A stretch of DNA of 64,000 bases from contig DATAZE010000019.1 in NCBI GenBank assembly GCA_036272195.1, positions 19,464 through 83,463 of the forward strand, in the 5' to 3' direction. Below are positions 1 to 10,075 of this stretch, piece after piece. The notes below the pieces were generated by a model. It had not been told where the DNA came from. It did not search any database and worked only from the letters and a program-made list of their open reading frames with translations. Each line of letters opens with the position of its first letter. Position 1 is the first letter of the stretch. Position numbers and translations under genes: made by a program. Origin of the DNA: DASXHY01 sp036272195 (GTDB lineage Bacteria; Verrucomicrobiota; Verrucomicrobiia; Limisphaerales; DASXHY01).

Positions 1-1589
1 CCGGTGCCGATCCACAGTGCTCCGTCGCCATCTTCCGCGAGCGCACCGATGGCGTGTGAGTCCACAAACCCGTCGTCGGAACCGAAGGACTTGAATTCGG
101 GGCCGCCATTCGTAAGGCAAAACAGGTTGACCAGCCGGCCAACCCACAACTGTCGCCTGCTGTCGTCGAAAAGAACGCGAATGTCCCACTGGGGTTCGAC
201 CTGTCGCGGAATTCCGTCGTCGCCACATTGCAGAAGGCCGTTGTTCAGCGAGCCGATCCAGACGCCGCCTCCGCTTTTGGGACAGACGGTGATACTTTCA
301 TTGGGCTGGTTTTTTGGGGCGGGCAGGGGAACGTTTACGAATCGGCCGTTTTGCCAGTGCGCCAATTCACCCGACATGGTACCGACCCAGAGTTCGTTGT
401 TACTGTCCGTGCAAACGGAGCTGACCACTTTGTCCGGCAAACCGTCGACCGGGCCGAACACATGAAAAAGCCGCTCGCGAATCTGCGCAATGCCACCGCC
501 ATGCATTCCCACCCAGACATCGCCTTCGGCATCCTGAAACCAACAATCAATGAATCGGCTTGGCAGCCCGTTTTTATCGGTGAGCAGGTGCGAGGTGCCG
601 TCCGCTTTGCAGTGCAGCAACCCTTGCCCGTTGGCGACGAGCCAGGCGTTACCCTGGGCGTCGCCGTGAAGGCTGAAACTGCCGGAAGTGATGTCTTCGA
701 GCAGATGGTCCCCCTTGATTTCAGTGACCCATTTGCCGTTCAACATTTTGCGAATGCGATTCTTTTCCAAAACCCAGAGCCCGCCATCTCCGCTGAAGGA
801 AATTTGAACGACATTTTCCAGCGCGTCGCCGTTGGTCGGCGTGCGGTCGGCGAAAGACTTTCCATTCCAAGCCGCGAGCCGATGCGGCGTCGCGATCCAA
901 AGTTCGCGGTCGGAATCCAAGGCAAGCGAGGTAACATTGGTTGCCAGCAAGCTATTGGTGGCAAACTCGAACTGATTATTGGCAAAACGGCCCAGCCTTT
1001 GGTCCAGGGTGATGAACCAAACCGCGCCGTCGCGATCCACAGAGAACGTGTCCGCGTCGGGATCCATCGAGAAAGGCGGATCGAATTTCTCCCATTGGTT
1101 GCTCGCGGACAAATGCAGGCAGGCGAGAGAGCGATATTCGCAGGCAAACAAAACCGCATTGGTTTGGACGCTAACAACATGGTCTACGCGCACCCGAGGT
1201 TCGCTGCGCGGTTGGCGGACCAGTGCAAAATCCCCGCCGCGGAACGAGGTGACGGATTCATTTCCCATCATGATCCAAAGCCGCCCATTATCATCCACGT
1301 CCAAATGCTCGACCTGAACATCCTTTAGTGTGTCTACATTTTGCTGGTTGAAGGGCACGAAACGGACGCCATCGAACCGCGCCAGTCCGCCGTAGCGGGT
1401 GCCGATCCACAGATAGCCGTCGGGCGTCTGGGCGATGCTGGAAACCCAATTCTGCGGCAGCCCGCGCTCGGTTTGCCAGGTGTGAATCAGGTAATCGCTC
1501 GCGGTATCGGTTTCGGAAACTTCCGCGGCGGCTGCCGCCTGGACAAAAAGGCAGGAGGCGATCAGGCATGCGGTGGCAAGGCGGTTCAT
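1..1589 (-). CDS. Two-component-type beta-propeller sensor (Reg_prop), C-terminus beyond window
   Basis: Translating the minus strand from the ATG at 1587-1589 gives an uninterrupted frame that runs off the left edge, so only the N-terminal 529 residues are visible. It opens with a signal peptide (MNRLATACLIASCLFVQAAAA), then W-x-T-E-R-G-L-P-Q-N-W-V-S-S-I and repeated blades of the type 'G-D-x-W-V-G-T-x-x-G-G-L', for example D-G-Y-L-W-I-G-T near residue 60 and G-V-W-I-G-S near residue 465. These are Reg_prop / ligand-binding sensor propeller repeats. In this family the periplasmic propeller is usually followed by a Y_Y_Y domain, a membrane helix and either a histidine kinase or a DNA-binding domain; that part is not visible. 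A NarL-type regulator without a visible partner lies at 10.1-10.7 kb and is a possible mate. The gene is divergent from the beta-strand-repeat protein. Confidence 0.85.
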   Translation of the reverse strand, partial: MNRLATACLIASCLFVQAAAAAEVSETDTASDYLIHTWQTERGLPQNWVSSIAQTPDGYLWIGTRYGGLARFDGVRFVPFNQQNVDTLKDVQVEHLDVDDNGRLWIMMGNESVTSFRGGDFALVRQPRSEPRVRVDHVVSVQTNAVLFACEYRSLACLHLSASNQWEKFDPPFSMDPDADTFSVDRDGAVWFITLDQRLGRFANNQFEFATNSLLATNVTSLALDSDRELWIATPHRLAAWNGKSFADRTPTNGDALENVVQISFSGDGGLWVLEKNRIRKMLNGKWVTEIKGDHLLEDITSGSFSLHGDAQGNAWLVANGQGLLHCKADGTSHLLTDKNGLPSRFIDCWFQDAEGDVWVGMHGGGIAQIRERLFHVFGPVDGLPDKVVSSVCTDSNNELWVGTMSGELAHWQNGRFVNVPLPAPKNQPNESITVCPKSGGGVWIGSLNNGLLQCGDDGIPRQVEPQWDIRVLFDDSRRQLWVGRLVNLFCLTNGGPEFKSFGSDDGFVDSHAIGALAEDGDGALWIGT

Positions 1590-1815
1590 CGGGCTTTTAT
1601 TGTGCGCCAATGTGGCAACTTGCAGACGAAGCATTCGGCCGTCAACGCGAATGTTGGATGTCATCTCTTTGGACGATTTTCAAACCCGCGACTCTCGGGG
1701 AGAATAGGCAAAATTCAGCTGAGTTGCACCTGCAGGACCAATCAGAAACCACATGAAAGTTTGTTTCAGTAACCCCGTCGTCCGCCGTTCAAAAGTCAAC
1801 CCGTTCAACCTCCCC
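1590..1815. promoter_or_regulatory. Divergent intergenic region between propeller sensor and beta-strand-repeat protein
   Basis: This gap of about 220 bases separates two divergently transcribed genes and must hold promoters for both. I see no convincing -35/-10 pair, no long inverted repeat, and no strong ribosome-binding site next to either start. The reading frame of the repeat protein extends back to an ATG at 1753, which would shorten the gap. Confidence 0.35.
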
Positions 1816-4800
1816 ATGAAAAAAGTAAATTCTATAAGCCTCCTCGCTGTGGCTGCGCTCAATCTTTGTTTCCTGCTGCCGGAGGCGCACGCTGCCGTGC
1901 GGACCTGGTCGGGCGCCGGCGGGGACGGGAACTGGAGCACCGCGGCCAATTGGGGTGGCACCGCTCCGGTAAGCGCCGATGTCCTGGTTTTCAGTGGTGT
2001 CACACAGCAGAACAACATCGACGATATTGCCAACCTCTCGCTGAACGGGTTGCGGTTCCCGAATGGCGGTTTCACGCTGAACGGGAATCAGTTGGCGTTA
2101 AATGGGCCGGTCACAAATTCAGCGGGTTTGAACATTCTCGCGCTGGGCGTAAATGTCAGCGTCCAAAACCCGACCTGGAACATCGCCGCCGGCTCGGAAC
2201 TGCGCTTCACCGGGCCATTCACCAACAGCACCACGGTCAACCCGCTGGCCACGCTGGGCTTCGGTGGCACGGTGCGGTTCCTGAATAATAATTGCCTGCC
2301 CAACCGATTCTTCACATTGACCAGCGGCTCGGTCATTCTTGACGGCTGCACCGTGGCGACGATGGACGGTTTCCGAGTCCAACCGCCGGCCGGCAGCAAC
2401 GCTGTGTTTCAGATCACCAATAACGCCAGCTTCACCATTGGCAACGGCGGCAACCTGCGTTTGTGCCAGACGGCGACGGGTGGGTCCAGTCGGATGGACG
2501 TGGCTTCCGGCGTGCTCAACATTGCCACCAGCAGCGGAGCGGGAGCGGGTGACATTTTTGTGGGCGAAGCGGCGAGCACAGTCACGGTGTTGAATCAGAA
2601 CGGCGGTCTGGTGGAATTTACAGGCAACGGCAACAACCGCATTGCGTTTGCCAATGCCTCGGCGGCGGCAGATGGCACTTACAACCTGAACGGCGGCGTG
2701 CTCTTGACCAAACAGATAGTGCAGGTCACCGCAGGTGCTCCGGGCGGGACGTTCAACTTCAATGGCGGCACGCTGAAGCCGACCACGAGTTCGACAGCAT
2801 TCTTTACCGGCGTGCAGACGGCGAATATCCAAGCTGGCGGCGCGATCATTGACACGACGAACTTGAACATCACCATCGGCCAGGCGTTGGGCGGGACCGG
2901 TTCGCTGACGAAAATCGGCAACGGCATTTTGAGCTTAAGCGGTGGGAACACCTACACCGGCACGACCACGGTCAGCAATGGTACCCTCGCTCTCGTGACC
3001 GGAGCCCTCAACGGCGGCGGTGCGGTGGTCGTCGGAGACGGCGCGGCGCTGAGCGTAACGAATTTGGGCGGGCCCATTTCGGTTTCGGGATTGACGCTGG
3101 GCGGTTCGGCGACGAATACGCTGCAATTCAGTTTCCCCGGCGGCAATCCGGGTTCCGCTTTTATTGTGGCCGGGACTTTGACCGTTAATAGTTATTCCGC
3201 CATCGATATTTCCGGCGCCGGCCTGACCGCCGGATCGTTCCCACTCGTCAATTTCACTACGGCGAGCGGCTTGGCGAATATTCATCTCCGTTCCCTTCCG
3301 CCCGGCGTGTCGGCGTCCTTGTCAACTGCGGGTTCAAGCGTGCAGTTGGTAGTTTCCAGCGTGGGCAAGACGCTGGCGTGGTCCGGTTCGGTGGATAACA
3401 ATTGGGACACCAGCACCCTCAACTGGGCGAACCTCGCCAATGGCAATTCGCCGGCCAGTTACGCCCAGTCCGGCGGCTTCGGGGATCTCGTGACGTTTGA
3501 CGATACTTTGGCCAGCAATCCGAATGTGAACCTCGCGCTGGCCGTATCGCCGGTGACGATGACGCTCAACAACAACGGAGCGGTCTATACTTTTACCGGT
3601 CCCGGCAAAATTACGGGCCCCGGCAACGTCATCAAGGGCGGTTTCCAGTCCGTCACCTTTGGGACGATGAATGATTATTCCGGCGGCACAGTGCTTAACG
3701 CCGGCACGATTTACATGGGCGCAGACCAGGTGTTGGGAACTGGTACGGCGACGCTGAATCTCGGGACCCTGGCCAGCGACGGCACGACGCCGCGCACCTT
3801 GCCGAATACCGTCGTTCAGAACGCGGACATCGGTGTCATCCTCGGCGACACAGTAAATACCGGCACGCTGACGCTGGCGGGCGTGCTTGATTTCGGCGGG
3901 GCGGTGACCCGGACGTTGAATTTTAATAGTGACGTGGTGATATCCGGCTCGATGGCAAACGGCGGCGTCGCCACCAAAACCGGCCCCGGCAGAATGATTA
4001 TCACGGGCAATTCATCTCAGACCGCCCTCGCTGCGCAACAGCAGGGCGACGTGATTGTCGATGGCGGCCAATTTACCAACTCCAACGGCTGGCGCATGCA
4101 AAACTTTTTCCCCGGCACGGATCTGCATTTGATTGTGACCAATGGCGGTGTGTTGTTTGTGGCGAACGGTAACAGCACGGGCAATTTGCGTGTGGGACTC
4201 ACAGGCGGCGATAACTCCGCAAACAATATCCTCGACATCTCCGGCACGGTGAACCTGATACCGGCCACAGCAGCAGTAAATGCAAACAATGCGGTCGACC
4301 TCGGCCAATCCGGCGCGAACGATATTGTCTATTTGCGCACCGGAGGCCTCCTCATGACCCGTGCAATTGTTGGCCAGGCGGCGGGCAACACGGAAGCCCA
4401 TTTCATGGGCGGCACCATGCGGGCCATTGCGAATGACACTGGATTCATTATTGGCCTGACTAACGCTTTTGTCGAAGACGGCGGGCTGATAGTCGATACC
4501 ACCAATTTCTCCGTGACCATTCCGCAGGCGCTCCTCGCCTCCGGCAGCGGCGGCCTGACCAAAATTGGCAACGGCACGCTGACCCTGACCGGAACCAACA
4601 CTTACACGGGCCCAACGGTCGTCAGCGGTGGCAAACTTGTGATGGGGCCGGCCCACGCCTCGCCCGGCAGCGTGACCGTCAACGCGAATTCCACCCTGGC
4701 CTTCCTGCAATCGGCAGCACCGGCCACCGTCAATCTTCCGAGCGTGACCATCGGCGACGGCACCAACTCCGCTTTGGAAGCGCAGTTGTCCGTGACCAAT

Positions 4801-6795
4801 GCTCCGACCGCGATCATTACCAATCTGGTTTTGAACGGTTCCGTGGGGGTGAACGTCCTCGGCTCCTTTGGCGTTGGACAATTTCCATTGTTCGGTTACG
4901 GGACCATTAGTGGCTCCGGCGGGCTGACGCTCGGCGCGGTTCCGCTCGGCACGGTCGGTTCCATCGTCACCAACACGGCGAACAAGACCATCGACCTGGT
5001 GGTAAGTTCCGTCGCCCAAATCGTGTGGAAAGGAAACACCATTGGCGGCAACTGGGACACTATCACGACCAACTGGACGGTGTCGGGCACGCCGGTCGCG
5101 TATGCGCAGAATGCGAACGTAATCTTCGATGATTCCGCGAGCACTTTCTCGGTGAACCTCACGACCGCGCTCACCCCCAGCACGATGGTCGTGAGCAACA
5201 ATGCATCAAGCTATGTGTTCTCCGGCTCCGGCAGCCTTGGCTCCAACATGTCGCTGGAGAAGAATGGCACGAATATGGCCACCATCAGTAGTGCCAACAG
5301 CTACACGGGTGGCACGACAATCAAGGCGGGCAAAGTGATGTTGGGCAGTGCAAGGGCGCTCGGGGCTAACACCAGTCCGGTCACGGTGCAAAGCGGAGCG
5401 ACGCTGGACATCGCCGGTAATGGGCCCGGCTTGCAGCCCATCACCATTGGCGGCAGCGGCACAGATGGCACCGGAGCTCTGGTCAACTCGTCTGGTGACC
5501 AAAACGATGCCTTGCGAGCGGTCACACTGTCCTCGAACACAGTCATCCGCGCCAATGCACTAATCGGCATCCGCACCGCTGCGGAAACGGATTTGGGTCT
5601 TATCGGCAATGGCTATAAACTCGTTAAGACCGGTGCCGGTGCATTAAATCTCAACGGCGGCGAGGCGGTCACCAATGGAACTACGGTTTGGGACAGCGAT
5701 TTAGGCGACATAGACATCCAGCAAGGCACGCTGTCCTTCCAGCGGCGCATGACGATGGGCCGGATCACGAATACCGTGACGGTCGAGCCGGGCGCGACAT
5801 TGCTCCTATTCACACTCAATCAATTTGTGCTGCCTTTGCAAATGAAACCGGTGCTCCTCAACAACGGCACACTGGCCGGCACCGGAACGACCGCCCCGGA
5901 AGGCAACACATTTGGTGGCCCCATTACCCTCGCGAGCGGGACCAACTTTATTCAGGCGACCGTGGGGACGACACTGGAGTTGCTGGGCCCGATCGGCGGT
6001 GCGGGCAATCTCTTTGAGAATTCCAGCGCCGCAGGCACGGTTCTGCTCGGCGGCACGAATACCTATACCGGCAATACAGTGATCCAGACCGGGATTTTGG
6101 CGCTGGAGAATAATGCTTCCATTGCCAATTCATCCGCCATTCTGGTGGGCACCAACACGACCTTGAACCTCACCGCGCTGGCCGTGTCGCCATGGACGCT
6201 GGGCGTTGGACAAACGCTCGGCGGTTCCGGCACCGTCACTGGCGGCGTGCTCGCCAATGGCGCGCTCGCACCCGGCGACACCTTGGGCACGCTCACCGTC
6301 ATCGGCAATCTGACGCTGCACGGCAATGTGTTCATCGACGTTAACAAATCCCTCACACAGTCGAACGATCTCACGATTGTGGGCGGGGCGTTGAACAATA
6401 CTGGTTCCGGCTCCGTAATCGTGTCGAACCTCGGGCCGACGCTCGCTGTCGGCGATACATTCGTACTCTTCAACCAATCGGTTGTCGGGGGCGACGCGAT
6501 GACAATTACCGGCGGGGGAGCCAATTGGATTAACCACCTCGCAGTGGACGGCGGCATCACGGTGGATTCCCTTATTGCGACCGGGCCGACCAATCCGGAA
6601 CCCATCACGACCGTGTCGAGCGGCGGCAATCTAAACTTAAGCTGGCCGACGATTGGCTGGCACTTGCAAGTCCGAACGAACTCGCTCACGGCCGGAAATT
6701 GGGTGGACTGGCCGAATTCCACCGCGGTCAATGCGGTGAATATTCCAATCGACACTGCCAATTCCAGCATGTTCTTCAGGCTCGTCTATCCGTGA
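1816..6795 (+). CDS. Giant secreted autotransporter-associated beta-strand-repeat protein
   Basis: This is a predicted exported beta-solenoid protein of 1,659 residues. I start it at ATG 1816, where a clean signal peptide begins (MKKVNSISLLAVAALNLC, cut after AHA near residue 26); an in-frame ATG at 1753 adds 21 residues without signal character. Three large modules start with a W-S-G/W-K-G...N-W motif near residues 28, 519 and 1070. Autotransporter-associated strand repeats (L-T-K-I-G-N-G-x-L-x-L-x-G-x-N-T-Y-T-G) occur near 363, 913, 1160 and 1412. There is no autotransporter barrel at the end. Residues from about 1594 instead form the short C-terminal module seen in many Verrucomicrobia surface proteins (L-N-L-S-W-P...G-W-H-L-Q...F-F-R-L-V-Y-P). 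Binding or structural roles are inference; no enzymatic motif is visible. Confidence 0.9.
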   Translation: MKKVNSISLLAVAALNLCFLLPEAHAAVRTWSGAGGDGNWSTAANWGGTAPVSADVLVFSGVTQQNNIDDIANLSLNGLRFPNGGFTLNGNQLALNGPVTNSAGLNILALGVNVSVQNPTWNIAAGSELRFTGPFTNSTTVNPLATLGFGGTVRFLNNNCLPNRFFTLTSGSVILDGCTVATMDGFRVQPPAGSNAVFQITNNASFTIGNGGNLRLCQTATGGSSRMDVASGVLNIATSSGAGAGDIFVGEAASTVTVLNQNGGLVEFTGNGNNRIAFANASAAADGTYNLNGGVLLTKQIVQVTAGAPGGTFNFNGGTLKPTTSSTAFFTGVQTANIQAGGAIIDTTNLNITIGQALGGTGSLTKIGNGILSLSGGNTYTGTTTVSNGTLALVTGALNGGGAVVVGDGAALSVTNLGGPISVSGLTLGGSATNTLQFSFPGGNPGSAFIVAGTLTVNSYSAIDISGAGLTAGSFPLVNFTTASGLANIHLRSLPPGVSASLSTAGSSVQLVVSSVGKTLAWSGSVDNNWDTSTLNWANLANGNSPASYAQSGGFGDLVTFDDTLASNPNVNLALAVSPVTMTLNNNGAVYTFTGPGKITGPGNVIKGGFQSVTFGTMNDYSGGTVLNAGTIYMGADQVLGTGTATLNLGTLASDGTTPRTLPNTVVQNADIGVILGDTVNTGTLTLAGVLDFGGAVTRTLNFNSDVVISGSMANGGVATKTGPGRMIITGNSSQTALAAQQQGDVIVDGGQFTNSNGWRMQNFFPGTDLHLIVTNGGVLFVANGNSTGNLRVGLTGGDNSANNILDISGTVNLIPATAAVNANNAVDLGQSGANDIVYLRTGGLLMTRAIVGQAAGNTEAHFMGGTMRAIANDTGFIIGLTNAFVEDGGLIVDTTNFSVTIPQALLASGSGGLTKIGNGTLTLTGTNTYTGPTVVSGGKLVMGPAHASPGSVTVNANSTLAFLQSAAPATVNLPSVTIGDGTNSALEAQLSVTNAPTAIITNLVLNGSVGVNVLGSFGVGQFPLFGYGTISGSGGLTLGAVPLGTVGSIVTNTANKTIDLVVSSVAQIVWKGNTIGGNWDTITTNWTVSGTPVAYAQNANVIFDDSASTFSVNLTTALTPSTMVVSNNASSYVFSGSGSLGSNMSLEKNGTNMATISSANSYTGGTTIKAGKVMLGSARALGANTSPVTVQSGATLDIAGNGPGLQPITIGGSGTDGTGALVNSSGDQNDALRAVTLSSNTVIRANALIGIRTAAETDLGLIGNGYKLVKTGAGALNLNGGEAVTNGTTVWDSDLGDIDIQQGTLSFQRRMTMGRITNTVTVEPGATLLLFTLNQFVLPLQMKPVLLNNGTLAGTGTTAPEGNTFGGPITLASGTNFIQATVGTTLELLGPIGGAGNLFENSSAAGTVLLGGTNTYTGNTVIQTGILALENNASIANSSAILVGTNTTLNLTALAVSPWTLGVGQTLGGSGTVTGGVLANGALAPGDTLGTLTVIGNLTLHGNVFIDVNKSLTQSNDLTIVGGALNNTGSGSVIVSNLGPTLAVGDTFVLFNQSVVGGDAMTITGGGANWINHLAVDGGITVDSLIATGPTNPEPITTVSSGGNLNLSWPTIGWHLQVRTNSLTAGNWVDWPNSTAVNAVNIPIDTANSSMFFRLVYP

Positions 6796-6825
6796 GGCAT
6801 CCCTAAAAATATAAACAAGTATCAG

Positions 6826-6854
6826 AGTGCGCAGCTCTCATCGGCTGCGCACTT
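6826..6854 (+). terminator. Hairpin after the beta-strand-repeat gene
   Basis: A perfect 9-bp stem (AGTGCGCAG at 6826-6834 with CTGCGCACT at 6845-6853) with a 10-base loop lies 30 bases after the stop of the repeat protein. It is followed by a weak T-containing stretch (TTCGTTGTT). It probably ends or attenuates transcription before the sulfatase gene. Its position argues against the GTG at 6827 being the sulfatase start. Confidence 0.6.
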
Positions 6855-6868
6855 CGTTGTTGGGAAAA

Positions 6869-8536
6869 ATGAAAAGGACCATTCAAAATAACGTGAGGCG
6901 CACGGCGCATCATTCCCTGCGCGCCGTTTTTGGCGCGCTGTTCGCGGTGATATTTTTCACCGGCTTGCTTTCCTGCTCCGCGGCCGATTCCCGCCCGAAC
7001 ATCGTTCTCATTCTCGGGGATGACCTCGGCTATTCTGACATCGGCTGCTTCGGCTCGGAGATTTTGACGCCGAACATTGACAAGCTGGCGAAGAGCGGCG
7101 TGTCGCTCACTCAATTTTACAACCAGGCCCGCTGCTGTCCGACGCGCGCGGCGTTGATGACGGGAAAATATCCACATCAGGTCGGCATCGGTGACATGAT
7201 TGATGCCTACGCCGCTGCCAATCGGGCGGCGGCGAATAGCCCGGCATATCAGGACCATCTTTCCACCAATTCGTCGACGATGGCCGAGTTGCTGCGCGCG
7301 GCCGGGTACCACACGATGATGTGCGGCAAGTGGCATCTCGGCAAACGCCCGGAGGAATGGCCGGTGCATCGCGGCTTCGATCGCTCCTTCGTGCAGATCG
7401 ACGGAGCAATGAATTATTTCGGCGGTAATTCCAAAGACGGCCCGCGCGCACTCATGGCGCTCGACGATAAAGCATACGTTCCGCCGCACGACGGATTTTA
7501 TTCCACGGATGCCTTCACGGACCACGCGATCGAATTCCTGGAAGAATCGGCGAAGGACACAAACGCAAAACCGTTCTTTCTATACATGCCTTACAACGCC
7601 TCGCATTGGCCGTTGCAAGCGCCGGAAGCGGACATTGAGAAGTATCACGGCAAGTACGACGCGGGTTGGGAGCCGATTCGTGAAGCGCGGCTGAAAAAAA
7701 TGATTCAACTCGGCATTGTGCCCGCGGGCCAGACCATGTCGCCCATGGACCGCGGCAACGCGAGGCCCTGGGACGAAATTCCCAACGACAAAAAGAAAGA
7801 GTGGGCGCGGCGGATGGAAGTGTATGCCGCGCAGACGGAGCATTTGGATCGCGATATTGGGCGGCTGCTGGAGGAAATCAAAAAATTGGGCGTCGAGAAA
7901 AACACGGTGGTCATTTTCCTGTCCGACAACGGCGGCGCGGCGGAAGACCCGAACGGCGGGGACAAGTCTGCACCCATAGGCGATCGCGATTCCTTCCGTG
8001 GTTACGCGCGCCCTTGGGCGACGGTGAGCAACACTCCGTGGCGGCGGCACAAAGTTACCGCTTACGAAGGCGGCATCAGCACGCCGCTGATTGTTTGCTG
8101 GCCTGGCGGAATTGAATCCGGCAAGCAAGGAAAGCTGGTTCGTGAGCCGGCGCACGTGACTGATCTGTTGCCGACGTTTTTGGAACTGGCCGCCGCGAAA
8201 AATATTGCCGAAACAAACCAATTAGAGGGCCAAAACATTTTAGCCATGTTGAAAGGAAATGCCGGGAATCCGAACCGCACTTTTTGTTGGGAACATGAGG
8301 GTTTCCGGGCCATCCGCGACGGCAAATGGAAACTGGTTGAAGCCGCCGCGCCGAACAGCGCATGGGAGTTGTTTGACATCGAAACTGATCGGACGGAATC
8401 GCACGACCTCGCAGCCGGGAAGCCGGAAATCGTCCGTGACCTGACAGCCAAATACAATGCCTGGGCAGTACGATGCGGCGTCATTGATCAGTCCGTTTTG
8501 AAGAAACGGACCTCTCAGAATCATCACGACGAATGA
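6869..8536 (+). CDS. Arylsulfatase, formylglycine type (sulfatase 1)
   Basis: A 555-residue exported sulfatase that should hydrolyse sulfate esters, probably on a polysaccharide. The start is ATG 6869 rather than an upstream GTG that lies inside a hairpin. A signal sequence ends in L-L-S-C near residue 36 (a possible lipobox) or is cut shortly after. All active-site landmarks are present: metal-binding L-G-D-D-L-G-Y near 50, the modification motif C89-C-P-T-R93 followed by A-A-L-M-T-G, G-K-W-H-L-G, and S-D-N-G-G. Cys89 would be converted to formylglycine; no maturase gene is in the window. A second sulfatase follows in the same direction after about 85 bases. Confidence 0.95.
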   Translation: MKRTIQNNVRRTAHHSLRAVFGALFAVIFFTGLLSCSAADSRPNIVLILGDDLGYSDIGCFGSEILTPNIDKLAKSGVSLTQFYNQARCCPTRAALMTGKYPHQVGIGDMIDAYAAANRAAANSPAYQDHLSTNSSTMAELLRAAGYHTMMCGKWHLGKRPEEWPVHRGFDRSFVQIDGAMNYFGGNSKDGPRALMALDDKAYVPPHDGFYSTDAFTDHAIEFLEESAKDTNAKPFFLYMPYNASHWPLQAPEADIEKYHGKYDAGWEPIREARLKKMIQLGIVPAGQTMSPMDRGNARPWDEIPNDKKKEWARRMEVYAAQTEHLDRDIGRLLEEIKKLGVEKNTVVIFLSDNGGAAEDPNGGDKSAPIGDRDSFRGYARPWATVSNTPWRRHKVTAYEGGISTPLIVCWPGGIESGKQGKLVREPAHVTDLLPTFLELAAAKNIAETNQLEGQNILAMLKGNAGNPNRTFCWEHEGFRAIRDGKWKLVEAAAPNSAWELFDIETDRTESHDLAAGKPEIVRDLTAKYNAWAVRCGVIDQSVLKKRTSQNHHDE

Positions 8537-8620
8537 AGGTGCCATCTGCTAAAATGGTGGTTTTGTTGTTCACCGCGGTCCTGCCGTTCGAAACCGGATT
8601 ACAGACAAACGTCGAAGAAC

Positions 8621-10063
8621 ATGATTAAAGCGACTATAAACATTTGCAATATTTGGCTCTGTCTTTTCATTTTGGTTCTGGCGCAAGCGCGCAGTCAGGC
8701 TGGCACGGCGCCAAACTTCATTGTCATTCTGACGGACGACCAGGGTTGGGGCACGACCTCGGTCATGATGGACCCACTCGTGCCCGAATCCAAAAGTGAT
8801 TTTTTCAAGACGCCGAACATGGAACGGCTCGCGGCAATGGGAATGAGGTTTTCCGAGGCGTATGCTTCGCACTGCAACTGCTCGCCCAGCCGCGCGTCAT
8901 TGCAGACTGGCCGTTCTCCCGCCGCACTGCACATCACTGACATCATCGAACGCAATGACGGTCCCATGTATGTCGGCAACAAATTGATTCCGCCGCATCA
9001 CCTCTCCGAGTTGGGCAAGGGCGACGCGACCATTCCTCAACTGCTTAAAGCCTTTAATCCCGACTACCGCGCCGCGCACTTTGGAAAATGGCATCTGGCC
9101 GGCGGCGGACCGCAGAACTACGGCTACGATGTCTCCGACGGCCCCACCGCCAACGGGGCCGGCAACCGGAGGGACAATTTGCCGGATGATCCCAAGAAGA
9201 TTTTCAGCGTGACGCAGCGGTCAATTGAATTCATGCAGGCACAGGTCAAAGCCGGGCACCCGTTCTATCTGCAGGTGTCGCATTACGCCACACACGAGGC
9301 CAACCAATCCCTTGCGGCCACTCGGGAAAAGTTTCGCGAGGCGCCGAAAGGCGCGCGGCACGATAATGTTCCGTTCGCCGCAATGCTGGCTGATTTGGAC
9401 TCCGGCATCGGCCGATTGCTCGACGCGGTTGCCGCAGCCGGCATCGCGACGAACACCTATATCATCTATACTTCGGATAATGGCAGCATTCCCACCGCCG
9501 ATCCCGGGAACATCAATGGCCCGGTGCGTGGGTGGAAGGCGTCCGTTTGGGAGGGTGGCATCCGCGTGCCGTTTATTGTTTGCGGTCCAGGGATTAAACC
9601 GGGCACGGTGAGCCGCACGCCTATTGTGGGGTATGACATCCTGCCAACCATTTGCGACCTTGCGGGTGCTGTGGCGTGGCCAAAAAAAGTGGAAGGCGGT
9701 TCGATGAAATCCGTGCTGCTCGGCGATGGAAAAGCGGCTGTTAAAAGACCGAACGACTTTCTCGTTTTTCATTGGCCGCATTACCAGCATGGAAAGCACA
9801 GCGTGCCGGATTCAACGATCCTTGCTGATGGTTGGAAACTGCATTACTGGTGGGAAAACGGCCGCGTGCAATTGTTTCATCTCGACCAGGACCTGGGCGA
9901 ATCAAAGGATTTGGCGGCCGAAGAATCGAGCCGCGCGGCGCGCATGAAGGAAACACTGACAAATTATCTTGCCGCCGTGGAAGCGCAATTGCCCGTGCCG
10001 AACCCAAATTACAATCCCTCCACCGACCCCGCTCTCAAAGGTGGGACGGGCGACCACGAATAA
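8621..10063 (+). CDS. Arylsulfatase, formylglycine type (sulfatase 2)
   Basis: A 480-residue secreted sulfatase with a signal peptide of about 27 residues. The active site is intact: I-L-T-D-D-Q-G-W near residue 37, C87-S-P-S-R91 with A-S-L-Q-T-G, F-G-K-W-H-L-A, and T-S-D-N-G-S. It is only distantly similar to sulfatase 1 and shorter, with a different motif after the cysteine (R-S-P-A-A-L-H-I-T-D), which suggests a different substrate. It lies in the same direction behind sulfatase 1, and the two may be cotranscribed. It converges on the response regulator with only 12 bases between the stops. Confidence 0.95.
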   Translation: MIKATINICNIWLCLFILVLAQARSQAGTAPNFIVILTDDQGWGTTSVMMDPLVPESKSDFFKTPNMERLAAMGMRFSEAYASHCNCSPSRASLQTGRSPAALHITDIIERNDGPMYVGNKLIPPHHLSELGKGDATIPQLLKAFNPDYRAAHFGKWHLAGGGPQNYGYDVSDGPTANGAGNRRDNLPDDPKKIFSVTQRSIEFMQAQVKAGHPFYLQVSHYATHEANQSLAATREKFREAPKGARHDNVPFAAMLADLDSGIGRLLDAVAAAGIATNTYIIYTSDNGSIPTADPGNINGPVRGWKASVWEGGIRVPFIVCGPGIKPGTVSRTPIVGYDILPTICDLAGAVAWPKKVEGGSMKSVLLGDGKAAVKRPNDFLVFHWPHYQHGKHSVPDSTILADGWKLHYWWENGRVQLFHLDQDLGESKDLAAEESSRAARMKETLTNYLAAVEAQLPVPNPNYNPSTDPALKGGTGDHE

Positions 10064-10075
10064 ATACTCACCCAA

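Noticed and set aside
228..1328. Plus-strand open frame of 366 codons
   Set aside because: It lies antisense to the propeller sensor, whose minus-strand frame has a signal peptide and repeated Reg_prop motifs. The plus-strand translation has no family similarity.
4012..5019. Minus-strand frame of 335 codons
   Set aside because: Shadow of the beta-strand-repeat gene; its Gly/Asn/Thr-rich codons open antisense frames.
6827..6868. GTG start 14 codons upstream for sulfatase 1
   Set aside because: It lies in the terminator hairpin and adds a basic tail without signal character; ATG 6869 fits better.
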